NCBI GenBank assembly: GCA_028583405.1
Contig: CM053260.1
Span: forward strand, 13,290,660 to 13,354,659
Direction: 5' to 3'
Length of the DNA stretch: 64,000 nucleotides
Source: Pogonophryne albipinna
Taxonomy: Eukaryota; Chordata; Actinopteri; Perciformes; Artedidraconidae
In this document: positions 36,201 through 50,065 of the stretch, piece by piece
Layout of the letters: the number at the start of each line of letters is the position of its first letter
Position numbering within the stretch: position 1 is the first letter of the stretch
Translations under genes and position numbers: made by a program
The notes under the pieces: generated by a model
Seen by the model: the letters and a program-made list of their open reading frames with translations, nothing else
Told to the model about the DNA's origin: nothing
Databases searched by the model: none

Positions 36201-39200
36201 CTTATTCACAGACGCACAGCTCAGGAATCCTGATGAGCTGTGCCCTCTATGCATTTGTCAACGCCAAGCTCCACGCGGCAAACACAATAACACTGCAGCG
36301 CTACAAGAATACACAGAGGGAATTGGGCCGATGACCCTGCTTAGTGCTCATACGGTGTAAACCTGGGCACAATGAGAGATCAGCTGGCTATTCAGGTGTA
36401 AAATGACCACCCCCACCGCCTGCTCAGATCTTCATCTTCGTAGCCTTTGGTGCTGGATGACCTCCTGACTGTTTGCACAAAGTTATCACTTTTACTTTCT
36501 TAGGATGTCATTTACATGTAGACAAGTTAAGTGAAGTTTCTTCGTCAAATATATTTTTGCGTTTTCACATTTTATTCCACCTCTCTCTCTCTCCATTCTT
36601 TGTGCCTTTCCCTCTCTATTTTGATGGCTATATGAATGTCTTAATGGCTGTTCCCCAGTAGCTCTGCTCCTCCTCCCTAAACTTGACTCTAATAGGATAC
36701 AGGGCTTTTCCACTGATTGGGTTGCTAGAGAATAAAATTGGCTCTTAACTGTACCTCAGTGCAGAGCGGCACCCTAATCCAGCCACCCCAGGCTGCCAGG
36801 CTCCGTTGTTCTCCCTCAGCTCTCCCGTATGCTTCGATACGGATCTGATCCCCTGCACAATTTCATGCCTGCTTTGCCCTCTTCTCCTGCAGCAAAGCAT
36901 CAATTACCCTCATAAAACAAATTCTGCCCCCTTCAGAAGCTTCAGCCAAACGTGCTCCCAACCCCACATCTTGAGGCAGCCAAATGGCCACAACTCAGTT
37001 TAAACTTTGAGTTTGTTGAGCAGCACTTTTAAAACGTATATGAACATCTCAAAAATACGTTTTGAAGATTATAAAGAAACGTACAACTTTAACGACTACC
37101 TATTATGCACTCGAGCAAATCTGAAGCACATCCACACACTTACTTCCACAAATACCCTTGAGGTAAGGAGAGATTTATTTTATTTTAAGAAATAAGAGGG
37201 AAGCATTACATTTCAATTCAGGGCTTGGGAACCACACCGTGCAGCAGGGCCACTCACTTACTCCCTGACCCCTGACATCCATTTCTGCCAGGCTAATCCC
37301 AGGTTAATGATGGGGCCAAAGAACATCAGGAGGGGACATAACGGTCATCTTAAACACACAAACACACACACATTTATGAACCAGAGAAAAACCACTGTAT
37401 AAACACTGACTATGAAACTAACAAAACAGCTTTCAGTACCTGGTCTACAGTGGTGGAAAAACTGCCTTAACCCATTACTAAGCAGAAATACAATCAAAAC
37501 AATGTTATCAACCTCAAAACATTATAGTTGTTTTAAATAAAACTGATGTGAAAGCACATGAGTGTTGGAACTCAAAAGCCCAGCCGCCATTGTCCGACAA
37601 TTATTTAGCTTTTTATTATTTTAAGATTAGCTTGAAACAACTTTTTGGGGGGTAAAAAATCCCTCGTAGATATTGTCTCTTAACTCCAATCCTGCATCTC
37701 AAGGTGCTAATTGGGCTGAAAAGAGTGAGCAGCACACAGAAAAGGAATGATTAGCCAATATTTTCATTAGCTACACAAAAACCAATAGTTACAAAATGTG
37801 GCCGGCAAATGGATAGATATTTCTAATGAAAATGCTTTTATGTTAGGGGCCATGGTCAGATATTGTTTGAAACAACTGATTTAATATTTGACAATGATTT
37901 GCCTATTATGGTATTCTATAATTTTATTCTGAAAAGAAACTTGTAACTTTCTCTGTCATCTAAATGTGGTGGAGAAACATTTCCCCCTAAAAGAGTATTG
38001 ATGATGTTTTGGTATAAAGCAGCATTATATGCACTGTACATTACATCTGTATTTAAAACCTGTGCTGTCCATTCTTCTATTTTGACAACTTACCTATAAT
38101 GTGAATGTTACACACACACACACACTGACTAGCACAAACCAATTTATCTGGATGTTGTCCCTTCACTGTGCCCTTGCTCTCGGTTCAAAGGGTTCTTTCC
38201 ATGCATTTACGGGATCATTTTCTCAAGAAAATATTCAAATGATATTCAAGGTTTTTTTCTAAGAAATGTATATTACTTATGGGAGAGGCTGGATGTTCAC
38301 AGAACAAACAGCAATCTTATCTCAAGGCTGCAAAAAGAGGGAAGCCTGACTTGGGAAGTTTTTCAGTGACCCAGAGAGCTCTGCAGCTGAGCGAAGGGTG
38401 GGGGGGGGCAACGGGGTTAAAATGTGAAATTAACCATCCACATAAAAAATGTTTGCAGCATTAAAGGCAGCATTTAGGCCGGTGTTTAAATACATTATAT
38501 TGTCTCATTTAATGGGATTCTAAGCTACATTTAATTGCCAACCACCTACAGTAAATAACAAACAGGGCTGCATTGAATTCAATTATACTGTAATGACTTG
38601 TGTATCAAGGTCAATGACTACTCATTATCTACTCTCATTTAAACAATCAAACTTTTTTCCAAAGCACTCATTCGGTCAACAATTTCTTTTGGGTTTCTGT
38701 TAATGACTTATTGAGTATATTCTTTCATCAGTTAATTAGCATTCAAATACAGAAGGTACTTCATTTCAAAGCAATTATCGCCTGATTGGTTGGCCTTCAT
38801 GAAAAAGTCGCCTTGCTCTCCGTCAGCTAAATCCTTGTGGATTTCCGCATGAACTGATTTACCTGCATGAGTGTGTGTGTCCAGATGTATGTGTCTTGGT
38901 GTGTATGCACTGGCATTGTTAAAACATTGTTCAGTACGTGTTAATGTGTGTCTGTGTATATAACAGCAAAAACACCTTATACCCTTGACTGCATCCAAGT
39001 AGCTCCTTGACTGTTTTATATTTCCTCAGTCAAGCAGGCAAACACCAAGTAGCATGTTGACAACATCTTCTGTGTAAAGTAAGGCTCTAAATGGAAGAAA
39101 AACATTGCAAACACAAGGTATTCCATCAATATAATTACTTTCACACAAATGAACACCCTCACACATACACACAATGTGGATGTATACCATTAGGCCTTCA

Positions 39201-41507
39201 GAGGGCAGCGGGATCATGGTCTTTCTTGTAGTGGGGAGAGATAAACAGGAAAGGCTTTCTGCAGCAGTCAGCTACATCGTCCTATCAGCCCACGCACTGC
39301 ATTTATCTGCAAAGAATCCTGTGTACACATGTTGCAAAATGCCTTGAGATTTCAAAAGTTAATTACAGCATCAAATTAAGTGCATGACAAGTGCCAATAG
39401 AAGGCCAGTGGAAGGGTCTTTAATCCCCTTTGCTCCACAGACTCTCCTCCACGGCACCTCAAACGCCACCTCAGCCACTGTTTACCAAATTAAAACAATC
39501 CCAACCGTAGAAGGCAATCAACATGTGCGTGGATTTACGTGACTCCAACCCCCTCACTTGTTTGTTTGTGTGTTATTGAAAGGAAAGTGAGTTAATTGAA
39601 TGAGGTCCCTTTTTGCCACCGGTTTAAGGGGTACATTTGATTGCAGTTTTAATTAACCAGCATATAGTTCGCCCTTTCATCTGTCCAAGGGATTACAATT
39701 ATGAACACAATGAAGCAGCGTCTCGCAGTGATTGCGTAAAGGTGGATGCAGTGGGAATTCAGGAGCACTTTAAATCCAGGAAATGAAGATGTGTAGTTCA
39801 AAACGGCGCAGAACTACAAGTTGTAGAAAATAAACAAACAATTAAATGTTGTTATTGTGAACATTTTTGTTGAAAAAGGAGTATGTTTCTTTGTAGAATG
39901 TCTCATCTTGTGTGTTGTTATTTACAGACAGGTAAATCATATAATATTTCATTCTTTATATCTTGAACTATATGCTTTACCATTTTTGGGATGTTTTAAC
40001 CGCTGAGAAATAACAGCAGGCCTAAACCCAAAAAACATGAATCACAGGTGGACAAATTATGACAAAAGTCCAGTTGAATCCGAACTCAGTCAAAAACAGG
40101 CAAAGTTATCGAAAAGTAAAGCCAAAGCAAATTAAAGCTAAAGAACAGCAAAAACTTGGATCAGAATATCAGGTTTAAGTTGCTAGAAAGGAAAGACATA
40201 AGCATCCCTGACAATCTGGCAGTATATAAGTGGATATGATCTGATGTCTGGTTGGGAGAATGAGGAGCTGGTGATGGAAAATGCGGGAAAGTGGCGACTG
40301 CAAGTAGAGAGTGGCTGGACCTGCACACGAGTTAGCATGGTGGCAAAGACAAAACACAGAGCAAACAACAGGAATAACACTAGGACCTGGCAGGAGTTGT
40401 GACACTTTCAGCTTTCCTGCTGATTACTCCATTTAGTTAAGCTTAGAAAATAATTAGAATTAAATGATTGTCTCTGTTTAACCAATAATTAGTGTTAAAT
40501 AACAGTTATTCCCAGGAAACTTCGAAATAAATTATTAGGAATTTGCGGACCTGTAAAAAAAGCATCACTGGTATGTCAACATGCTCTATATCTAAATTAG
40601 TAATAATACAGAAAAGATTGAAATAGTAGAATTGAGTCCAATAAACCACAGAGTCCTGAGCTGTGTTGGCTTTTCTGTGCAGAAACAAACAAACTGCCTG
40701 AGTCCTTAAGGAATTCGATTTCACCACCTGGATTGTATCTCCCCAGTGCTAATAGGAAGCTTTCCTTCTGCTTGAGCTGTGGCCAAACACTTTTTGTTTC
40801 TCTGCATCGCCTTCTTTATCTTGTTCCTTAACAACGTGGAGGGATGTGAGCAGAGAAGGTGGTGTAACTTGGGTCCAGGGCCACTGATCTTGATTCTCTG
40901 AATGATATTGCCTCATTGAGGCTGTATTGCTCCACTGGATGTTTAATAAGACTCATTACACAAATAAACAGAGTCAATTTATAGTGCAAGTGAGACAGTC
41001 ATTGCCACTTATCCAAAGAACAAGCATCAGTGATACATAGGAACAATGCAAAAGAGGCTTGTAAGTTATAAAGTCATTTTTTGTTAGTTAGTTAGTTTTT
41101 TGGTACTACATAACCTGACAATAACCTGACAACATGGCCACGTTCCAACATTTTCATCATGCAAAATGACTTGTTCAGTACAGTATTAGAACCATTTTAC
41201 ATTATAATACTTAAAAATAAAACAACATCAAACACTATAGCCTCATGAATAACAATAGAGTATGTGAATCAACAACTTTATGACAAAGTGAAAACAAAAA
41301 CTGAACAAGGTAGTCAAGTTTAAATTTAGCATGCCTCCATTTATCTTGCAAAACCATGGTTAAATATTTACCATATCCTAAAATCTGTCTATTTTTCTCC
41401 ATCAAACATTGTCTCCTGTTTTTCTTCCCAAATTCTCAGGAAGTGAAAACACAATGAAAAATTGTATTAAGAAAAAATTGATGAACTCCCAGAACAGACA
41501 ACATGGT
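30264..41507. other. Long non-coding interval
   Basis: About 11 kb of AT-rich DNA with no gene I can support; open frames here are under 105 codons and unconvincing. Landmarks are a LINE-type 3' tail near 31.7 kb and a short CA run near 38.1 kb. It could be intergenic or intronic. Confidence 0.5.
31700..31781 (+). mobile_element. LINE/SINE 3' tail with (ATT)n
   Basis: AAATGTAAAGCGTCTTTGGG, AAAAGCGCTATAGAAATAAA and a terminal (TAT)n tract form the conserved 3' tail of teleost L2-type LINEs and their partner SINEs. Nothing further 5' is recognisable, as expected for severe 5' truncation. Confidence 0.75.
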
Positions 41508-41860
41508 AACCTGTCAATCACAAGGTAGCCATGCCAAACAGCATGCACTGCTTGATTGTCTATTTCACTTTAAATAGGACCATAGGACCTTAATTTACAA
41601 AATCATCAAAATGCTGTGTTAAATATTACATAAAACTAGCCATTGAGACCCTAAAGTTTAAACTCATGGGTACAGCATTTACTGAAGTGATAAATAAAAT
41701 GAGAAGTGGGTTCATTTTCTCATAGACTTCTATACAATATGACCATATTTTGCAACCAGTGGAGGAGCCCTCCGCTGGCTATCAGAGAGAATTCAGGTTT
41801 AAGGCACCCATGCAGTGGCTCCACTTTTCACAGGCAGAGGTTGAAGTTTTAGTCTACCAC
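41508..41860. repeat. Dispersed teleost repeat fragment
   Basis: Contains CCTGTCAATCACAAGGTAGC, GCCATTGAGACCCTAAAG, CTCATAGACTTCTATACAAT, GCAACCAGTGGAGGAGCCCT and GGTTTAAGGCACCCATGCAG. From memory these are successive blocks of a widespread percomorph repeat, probably the same family as the fragment at 8.85 kb. No coding capacity. Confidence 0.6.
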
Positions 41861-42364
41861 TACCTTTAATTGTATCCATAAGATCAACATATCATTAAAT
41901 TGACAAATTTGCCACAAATAATTTTGAGTATAGATATATGTCATGGCAGGGCTGTTATATTGGTTTGCAACATACAGGTGTATCTAATAAAGCGTTAGCA
42001 GCGGGAAAAAAATGCATAATATTTACAGGGTATTTCCTAAAGTGTGCATGTGTATGCCATGTAAGAACAAGGATGCATGCAATTCCTGTGTCTAGTTGTT
42101 TTTTGCGGGCAGTGCCTACCAGAGGGAAGAAATTAAAAAAGGGTTATGTCCCAGCCCCTCTACCAACACACACACCTCCCATACTGTAAATGAGCAGCGC
42201 TGGTGTGGATCAGCCCCTCCTGGCCAAATGGGTTGTGTCAGCTCACAGAGAGCATCATCATCTTGCTGCTTAGTTTAGACTGGCACTCTGCTGGGAAGAG
42301 CAAGCTAATGCATTACAATTCACTGACACACATGCACAGCAGGCACGGCACGCATTTGTAGATG

Positions 42365-43574
<1,210 letters not shown>

Positions 43575-44289
43575 GGTTATTTTGCACCTCTTCTTCTTCC
43601 ACATTCCAAATCGCAGAAACTCTGTTCAAACATCAAAACGTTCAGCTCGGTCGGGAATCGATGGCTATTACTTTTCTTATTCATAACTTTCATAATTCCA
43701 GAGATACATCCCATAATTCATCAAATCTTTAACATGGAAGTCAATGGAGAAACTCTTCAGACTTGAACAATCTTCATGCAACTTCAACTGCTCCTGCATA
43801 CTTTCACTCAGAAACCTCATTCCAACTTTAAAATGTTACACATTTTTCTGACATTATTCGTGTAACACAACTTTTAAATCTGATTCATACTTTTAGAGAT
43901 ATTAAACATTGTTCAGACCTTGGTAAAGAGGCCTTCTGGAGGACAGATTTAATTTTGCCTTCATATTTTCTTTTAAACCTGCCATAATTCCCAAACCCTA
44001 CATTCCAATCCTGAGACATACTTTTTATTGAGAAACGTAGGAAAACAGCTCGTAGCTTGAAAAGTAAAAAATAAATTAAGCAAAATTATTTAAACAAAAT
44101 GCCTCTTGAGAGCATGAAGTGACAAAAACATTCAACATGTCTCCATTAAACCCCATTGTAAACTCAGCCCAATCTTTCCCCACCACAGCAGCCGCACACC
44201 TTTAGTTAATCTTCTTATTACAGACACATGCATTTCCTAACATTCGATCTATATGCTGTAAAATGTATTATCTCTTCGATTTACACACG

Positions 44290-44598
44290 GCATCTATTGC
44301 ACGTCTGTCCGTCCTGGGAGAGGGATCCCTCCTCTGTTGCTCTCCCTGAGGTTTCTCCCATATTTCCCCTTAAACTGTGGGTTTTCTCTGGAAGTTTTTC
44401 CTTGTACGATGTGAGGGTCTAAGGATAGAGGGTGTCGTTTTTCTCATACTGATATTCTGAACAATCTGTGCTGTTGTATTTGCTGTAAAGTGTCTCTACT
44501 GTAGGCTATTTTTATTATATGTACAGCACTTTGGCTCGACCAAAAATCGTTTATAAATATGCTATATAAATAAAACTTGATTTGATTTGATTTGATAT
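44290..44598 (+). mobile_element. Non-LTR element 3' end with (TTGAT)n tail
   Basis: The sequence GTCTGTCCGTCCTGGGAGAG, CTCCCTGAGGTTTCTCCCAT, GTGAGGGTCTAAGGATAGAG, ATATGCTATATAAATAAAAC and the terminal (TTGAT)n repeat match a very common teleost retroposon 3' end from memory. The body upstream is absent. Confidence 0.75.
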
Positions 44599-44749
44599 GA
44601 ATCTGCCAAAAAGGCCACATACTTAACCCGAAACTACACAAAAAGTACGCTTCACGCTTTGAAATTTCACCGATATTTGTTACGGTTCTTCAACAAAACG
44701 TTCACATGTAAGAGGTTTATCTCTCATTCAGAACAATGAAAATGCTCTC

Positions 44750-45290
44750 CTCTCACTGATTAATGATCACCATGGAAACCTTTGATCTCTGGACACGTCG
44801 TTAGCTCAAATATAAACACCTGTGTCATGGAACACGATGATGTCATAACTCCAACTGACATGCTCAGAGCACCAGACTTCAGATAATGGTTAAAGGTCCA
44901 GCCCTCAACAGCTCTACGTCAATTATGGGGTGTAATCATATGCCGTTTCCATGGAAACGCATCCCTCGCCATAAAAGACGATGTCGCTATAACTCCTATG
45001 AAAATGTTCAAAAAAGTGCTCAAACTTCACATGTGTGCCAACAGTCCAGCCGTGAAGACATCTACGGGAGGGTTTTGAGATTTCTTCAAATGCCGTTGCC
45101 ATGGCAACACAATGCTCACCATGAAACACAGTTTTCTCATAACTTCAGTGAAAATGCTCCAAACGGCCCAAAGCTTCACAGGTTTGGTAACGATGCAGCC
45201 ATCAACGCATCTAAGCGTATTATGGGATGTCATCAAATGCCGTTGACATGGCGACAGATCATTCGCCATCAAGTTCAAAAGTTTGCAGTT
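44750..45290 (+). repeat. ~150-bp tandem array with palindromic X-box-like sites
   Basis: Three clear units and a degraded leading one. Aligned landmarks: TGCCGTTTCCATGGAAACGC at 44,941, TGCCGTTGCCATGGCAACAC at 45,091 and TGCCGTTGACATGGCGACAG at 45,238 (spacing 150 and 147). CCAGCC and the CATAACTYCnnTGAAAATG block recur at matching offsets. The middle unit holds GTTGCCATGGCAAC, a perfect match to the RFX X-box consensus. Confidence 0.85.
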
Positions 45291-45500
45291 CAAATATTCT
45301 GCTTCTTTTCCAAGCCTTTTTACTTTCTTTTCTCATCACACATTCAAGCCCCCAGTGTTCATGTATAATTTCAATCTAAATGATTCACTTTCTTCTTACA
45401 CATTATATTTCAGCATAGCAGTTTAGCATCAGCTTTTCAGCATAAAGTATTCCCACTAGCAATTTCTTCAGGAATTGCAATCTCTAGTTATAAAATGGTG

Positions 45501-48152
45501 TCCTTTAACTAACCTTTTAACTGAGTTTATTTTAATCCACTAGTTCTGTTTAGGCCCTGAACTTGAGTAAGACACATATCCATGACTGGTTATGGTCATT
45601 TATAAATAAATTCATGCTGTCGGAAATAACAGAATCCCACCTGGACTGTTCAGTTGCTGGGACTGGTGGAGTTTGACGTTTGAATGAATAACAAGTTATT
45701 CTCCTTAGATCTGCTGAATCTGCTGTTTGCTGTCTTTGCTACATTTCTACAGGATCATCCATATGAATTTCTGCCCAAGGTTTTCCTGTTAAGAAGCTAC
45801 TGACTCATCTCAGTGGCTGAGAGACATCAGGAAACATTGTCTGCACTGTTTCCCAGTGGAGACCTTATCTGTTAGAGGTGTTTGTGTAATGGCCTTTTCC
45901 AGCCCGGTCCTGCAGGTCACACTGTCTGGAGCAAACGGAAAAAAACAACAACTAAGAAATAGATGGAGACAGAGGACAGGGGGACAAACGAAACTGAATT
46001 CGTAATAGTATGTTGTTGGCCTTATCATGCTTACACATTGCCTTTATGTACACCTTTCAGCAGGGCTTTGTTACTGAAGCGTGGACTTAACTGAAGTCAG
46101 GACTACACAAATATATATATATATCGTTTCAGCCGCAGTTGTTTGATATTTTTTGTTTTGTTGTCTTGATAGAAACTGAGCATCAATTCAGATCTCAGCA
46201 GTATACAATTGTTATTCCTCTCTATGACTGCACATCCCACACACATACACCCACACCCACACACAAATGTAGGATTTTTTTCAGAATACTTCCCACATCT
46301 CTCCACCCACATTCCCTTCCACACAGAGATAGCAGCACATGTATAATTGCAGTGTGCAACAGTGCGCACCTTAGAGGAAATAATTACCACCATAAAAAGA
46401 GCAATTACTAACCTGGCAGCGAGTTGCAGCGGATTTGAATGCTTCTGCCAGTAACGTCTGCTCAAATACCGCCCTTTGTTTGTTTGACTAATGGTTTCTT
46501 TTGAAGGATAAACAAGCCACATTCACCAATACCAAAATGTTGTCTGTTTAGCACACATACAGTATTTAGAGGTATAAACAAAGCTTGCCGTTTCTGTGAC
46601 AATCAGAGTGAGCATTGGATGATGGAAAGAGAAACCGGGCTGGAGGTTAACATGAGTTTGGTTCATTTAACAAAACATAAATATATATAAGAATTGACTT
46701 TTTCTCTTCAATTCAATGCTTAATATCCAGTCTTGATTAGCTCATGTGTTATTTTAATCCGTTTCATGTGTTATGAATCAATGCTTGCTAAACCGGCTGT
46801 GAGTGTAGGACACTTATTCCTTTTCTTCTTAAACGTCATTATGAGAGAATCAAATGATAAGAAGAACCGAGTGAGTGTGCGTCTTTGTGATTTGCATTTC
46901 AACCGCTCAGCTCTGCAGGCAGAAAATGAAAATATGCATTAAGGCGCATATACTGTTGTCACACACACACCATTAACAGAAAAAAAGGGAAAGTAACTGC
47001 AGCAATTTCCCCCCTTTTTTTACTACTTCCGGCAAATCACTTTGTTAGGGAATTAATCACAATCTGTTTGCTGCCTGCTTCAGAGAACAAGACCATCTAT
47101 CATGGCCTTCGCTCGTTCTAACTACATCGCAGTATTCACTCGTCATTTAACAACTATTGTCTCTGGGCTTCAGTGATCTGATTGATTTTAAGACAGCTAC
47201 TGGGAATTATCTGCATCATATCCTGCGTGTAATTGCACAGTATTGACAAATGCTAACCTAGACAAAGCAAGGAATGAAGGAATGAGTAACAATTCCTCGG
47301 TCACTTGTCATTTGTTAAAAGATCAATGACTCTCACCTCAGGAACAAACTGAGCCAAAGATTGTTGAACACTTTGAAACAGGGTTGCACTTTGTAATAGG
47401 TCATCCTTAATAAGGGTTTATTTAAAATCAATTAGGGGTACAAAAAAAAGTAATTCAAAGGAAATTAATGAATTCACCAATAGATTAGATTTAGATTAGC
47501 AAAATTATTTTGACAATAAAATAGGTTTGAATAGATCGATTGACCAAATAAAACATTTTGACAGAAACATAAAGCTTTATTCGTTGTGAAATTGTAGAAT
47601 GTAAGTATTTGTTTCGTTTTATTAGTGACAATTAAAAAAATATAGTGAGTAATATGGAAAGAAGCATTAAGAGTTCAGTCCGAGGAATAAGTTAAATCAA
47701 AAATAATAAAGAATTGATAGAAACACAATTAAAGATTTATACAAACAACTGTAACCAAGTCTGTAGTAAAAAGGAATGAGGACATTTGAAGAGTCGACCA
47801 TTTTTCGGGACCCTGATGTACCGTTAATTACTATTGTTAATTAACATACTGGTATGATTTTATCCACACTAGTGGTGTTTTGTCCATCCGATAAACAGTT
47901 TACCACTTCTGTTGAGAATAAAATATATCTTAACAACTGTAGGACATCCATTTAGCACCACCATAAGACTCAATGTTGTTGTTGTTGAGAAAATACTGAA
48001 TGTACTCTTCCAATATCAGAGTAGCACATGATAACAAAGGCCCAACATTACCTATGTACATGCCAGGATGTATGATCACCTAGAAGAGCATCAGGACACA
48101 CTGTTTTAGACATATGATAGCTATGTGACAATGATTAACATGATGATTCAGC
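45501..48152. other. Non-coding stretch
   Basis: No gene or clear transposon end recognised. A short (AT)n run lies near 46,112. Confidence 0.5.
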
Positions 48153-48323
48153 CTCTATGGCAGTGACCACCAACTGGCGGCCCGCGGGCCACATCCGGCC
48201 CGCCAGACATTCTCATCCGGCCCGCACGACGGGGGTGACTGTGGCGTTGGCGGAGTGGTTACTGCGTTCGCCCCCCACCCATTTTTTTTTTTACAACGTC
48301 TCGTGAGTAATGTGCAGTACCGG

Positions 48324-48498
48324 AGTCCAACAGAGAGGCAGCAGCTGCGGGACAGTAGACTGCGTACTGCGAAACCTTCCCTGCTTTGAAGAAGAAGTGA
48401 TCCTTCGTTGTGAAGAGTCTCCTTTGTGCGCTCCGCACCACAGCAGCAGCCCCGCTGCGACAGAGTCCAACAGAGAGGCAGGAGCTGCGGGACAGTAG
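48324..48498 (+). repeat. 38-bp direct duplication in the outer hAT element
   Basis: GAGTCCAACAGAGAGGCAG followed by SAGCTGCGGGACAGTAG appears at 48,324-48,362 and again at 48,461-48,498, about 137 bp apart. Confidence 0.85.
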
Positions 48499-48506
48499 CC
48501 TAGAAG

Positions 48507-49426
48507 CAGGGTTGGGTTGTAACGGAATACATGTAACGCCGTTACGTAATCAGAATAGAAAAATCAAGTAGGCTAACTGTATTCAGCTGGCGTTACATTT
48601 GAAAAACGAGTAATCTGATTACAGTTACTTTCGTAAACCTGAAGTGAATACATCTTGGAATACTTATTGGAATTATTGGTGGAAAAGTTTCCTCACAAAA
48701 GGTAATATTCATTACCGGCAGAACTGTGTGCACACTGCACAGCGCTGCAGCATGTCTGTGAGCGAGAGAGAGATGCAGCGTGTCTGTGAGGCCCCGCCCC
48801 CGCACGCAGATGAGAGAGAGAGATCTCTTTTAAAATATATTGAAAGTTAGAAACGGAGATGGTTAGATAAAATGTGCAAGATAACGTTGATGTAGCATTT
48901 CTTTATTGTCGAAATGATGACATTTATAACGGGATCAAATCAAAGTGAATGGCCTGCTGCTGCTGAATGCATGGGGCAAGTGACTGGAACAAGTTTTAAA
49001 AGTTATTACATCGTTTCAGATAATAATAATAATAATGATGATTCATTCTATTTAGGGGCGCCTTTCAAAGCACCCAAGGACACCTTACAATTCATAACAT
49101 ATTCCAAGGAAAGGTTTTAAGACAGTACAAAGAATGCAGTCCGGGTGATGTTTGTTATGTGTGGTGCAGATGAGAGAGCTGTCCAGAATGACACCAAGAT
49201 GTTGTGTTTGAGTTCTTGATAAGCCATTAAAACAGTAAAACAAGTGTCTCCTGCTCACCAAAACATACCCATCTGTTATGGAAAAAGAAAGTATTCCAAA
49301 AGTATTCTAAAAGTAACCTGAACACGTTACTTTTATAAGACACATAACTGTATTCTGATTACTTTCAGAGCATGTATTCAGTAATCAGTAACTGATTACA
49401 TTTACAAAGTAACCCTCCCAACCCTG
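48507..49426. mobile_element. Inner hAT-type element nested in the outer one
   Basis: Ends CAGGGTTGGGTTGTAACGGA and, inverted, ...GTAACCCTCCCAACCCTG, with the perfect 8-bp duplication CCTAGAAG at 48499-48506 and 49427-49434. Subterminal TAATCAGATTAC-like words recur. It is 920 bp, with no transposase, and carries a LINE 3' tail inside. Confidence 0.93.
49018..49230 (-). mobile_element. L2-type LINE 3' fragment
   Basis: (TAA)n at the left, followed by TTTAGGGGCGCCTTTCAAAG and CACCCAAGGACACCTTACAA, the reverse complement of a LINE 3' tail. Inserted in the inner hAT element, so it is the youngest layer there. The right boundary is approximate. Confidence 0.7.
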
Positions 49427-49571
49427 CCTAGAAGTGATCCTTCGGTAGCGTGAATAGTCTGCTAAGCTTTATGCAGTACCTGTACCCCCCCCGGCCCGCG
49501 ATAGTGTCTATTGGATACATTTTGGCCCTTGGACAAATGTAGTTGGTGATCCCTGCTCTATGGAGATAGAC

Positions 49572-50065
49572 CAACCCAGTCTCATGGAATTTCTTGTTCA
49601 CCAACACGATTTTTAATCTATTGATTCGTGTTCACCAACACGATTTCCCCCTTTTTTTCGTGTTGCACAGCACGATTTTAAAAGCAATGTATTTCTACTG
49701 GTAATGACGCTCATGGAAGCACGGCATTCGTTTGTGTAGGCTGCCCTTAAAGGCAATGTGAGCGTCCATCCTCATTGAATAACGGAGAATTGTACACCCG
49801 GAAGTAAGTATTCCCCTTACTGTCGATTGACTTTACAGTGATATCTGCACTACTCATCGACTAAAAAACACCAGATTATCCTTGTTAATTACACAACATT
49901 GATTGGTTTAAATTGTGTGCAATGCCTTTGTATTTTTCCCCTTCGATTCGGAGAAACAAATATTTTTTCGGAGTAAAGGATGGCAGAAGACACTACACTA
50001 CCCAGAATCCCCAGCTATCGTTTGGACTACACCATGTGCTCTGTTTGACAAACCCCGTTTTTTTC
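49572..50065. repeat. Left terminal inverted repeat (~494 bp)
   Basis: Reverse complement of 51,855-52,345 with a few substitutions and 1-base indels. It contains CGTGTTCACCAACACGATTT and CGTGTTGCACAGCACGATTT, each itself partly palindromic. Confidence 0.9.

Larger units (their letters stand above)
43575..45500. repeat. Composite interspersed repeat block
   Basis: Text such as CATGGAAGTCAATGGAGAAA, TTCATAACTTTCATAATTCC and the closing AGCATAGCAGTTTAGCATCA with ATTTCTTCAGGAATTGCAAT resembles dispersed teleost repeats I recall. It is interrupted by a LINE-type tail (44,290-44,598) and contains a ~150-bp tandem array (44,750-45,290). Outer boundaries are approximate. Confidence 0.5.
48161..49555. 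mobile_element. Outer hAT-type element, non-autonomous
   Basis: Ends CAGTGACCACCAACTGGCGG at left and AGTTGGTGATCCCTG at right, inverted with respect to each other, and flanked by the perfect 8-bp duplication CTCTATGG (48153-48160 and 49556-49563). An 8-bp duplication with CAG...CTG-type ends is the hAT signature. GGCCCGCGGGCC near the left end and GGCCCGCG near the right end are subterminal. There is no transposase; about 475 bp of its own sequence remains outside the inner insertion. Confidence 0.93.

Noticed and set aside
44886..45368. 160-codon frame across the ~150-bp array
   Set aside because: The spacing of 150 then 147 keeps frame by coincidence; opposite-strand frames are also open and no protein family is evident.
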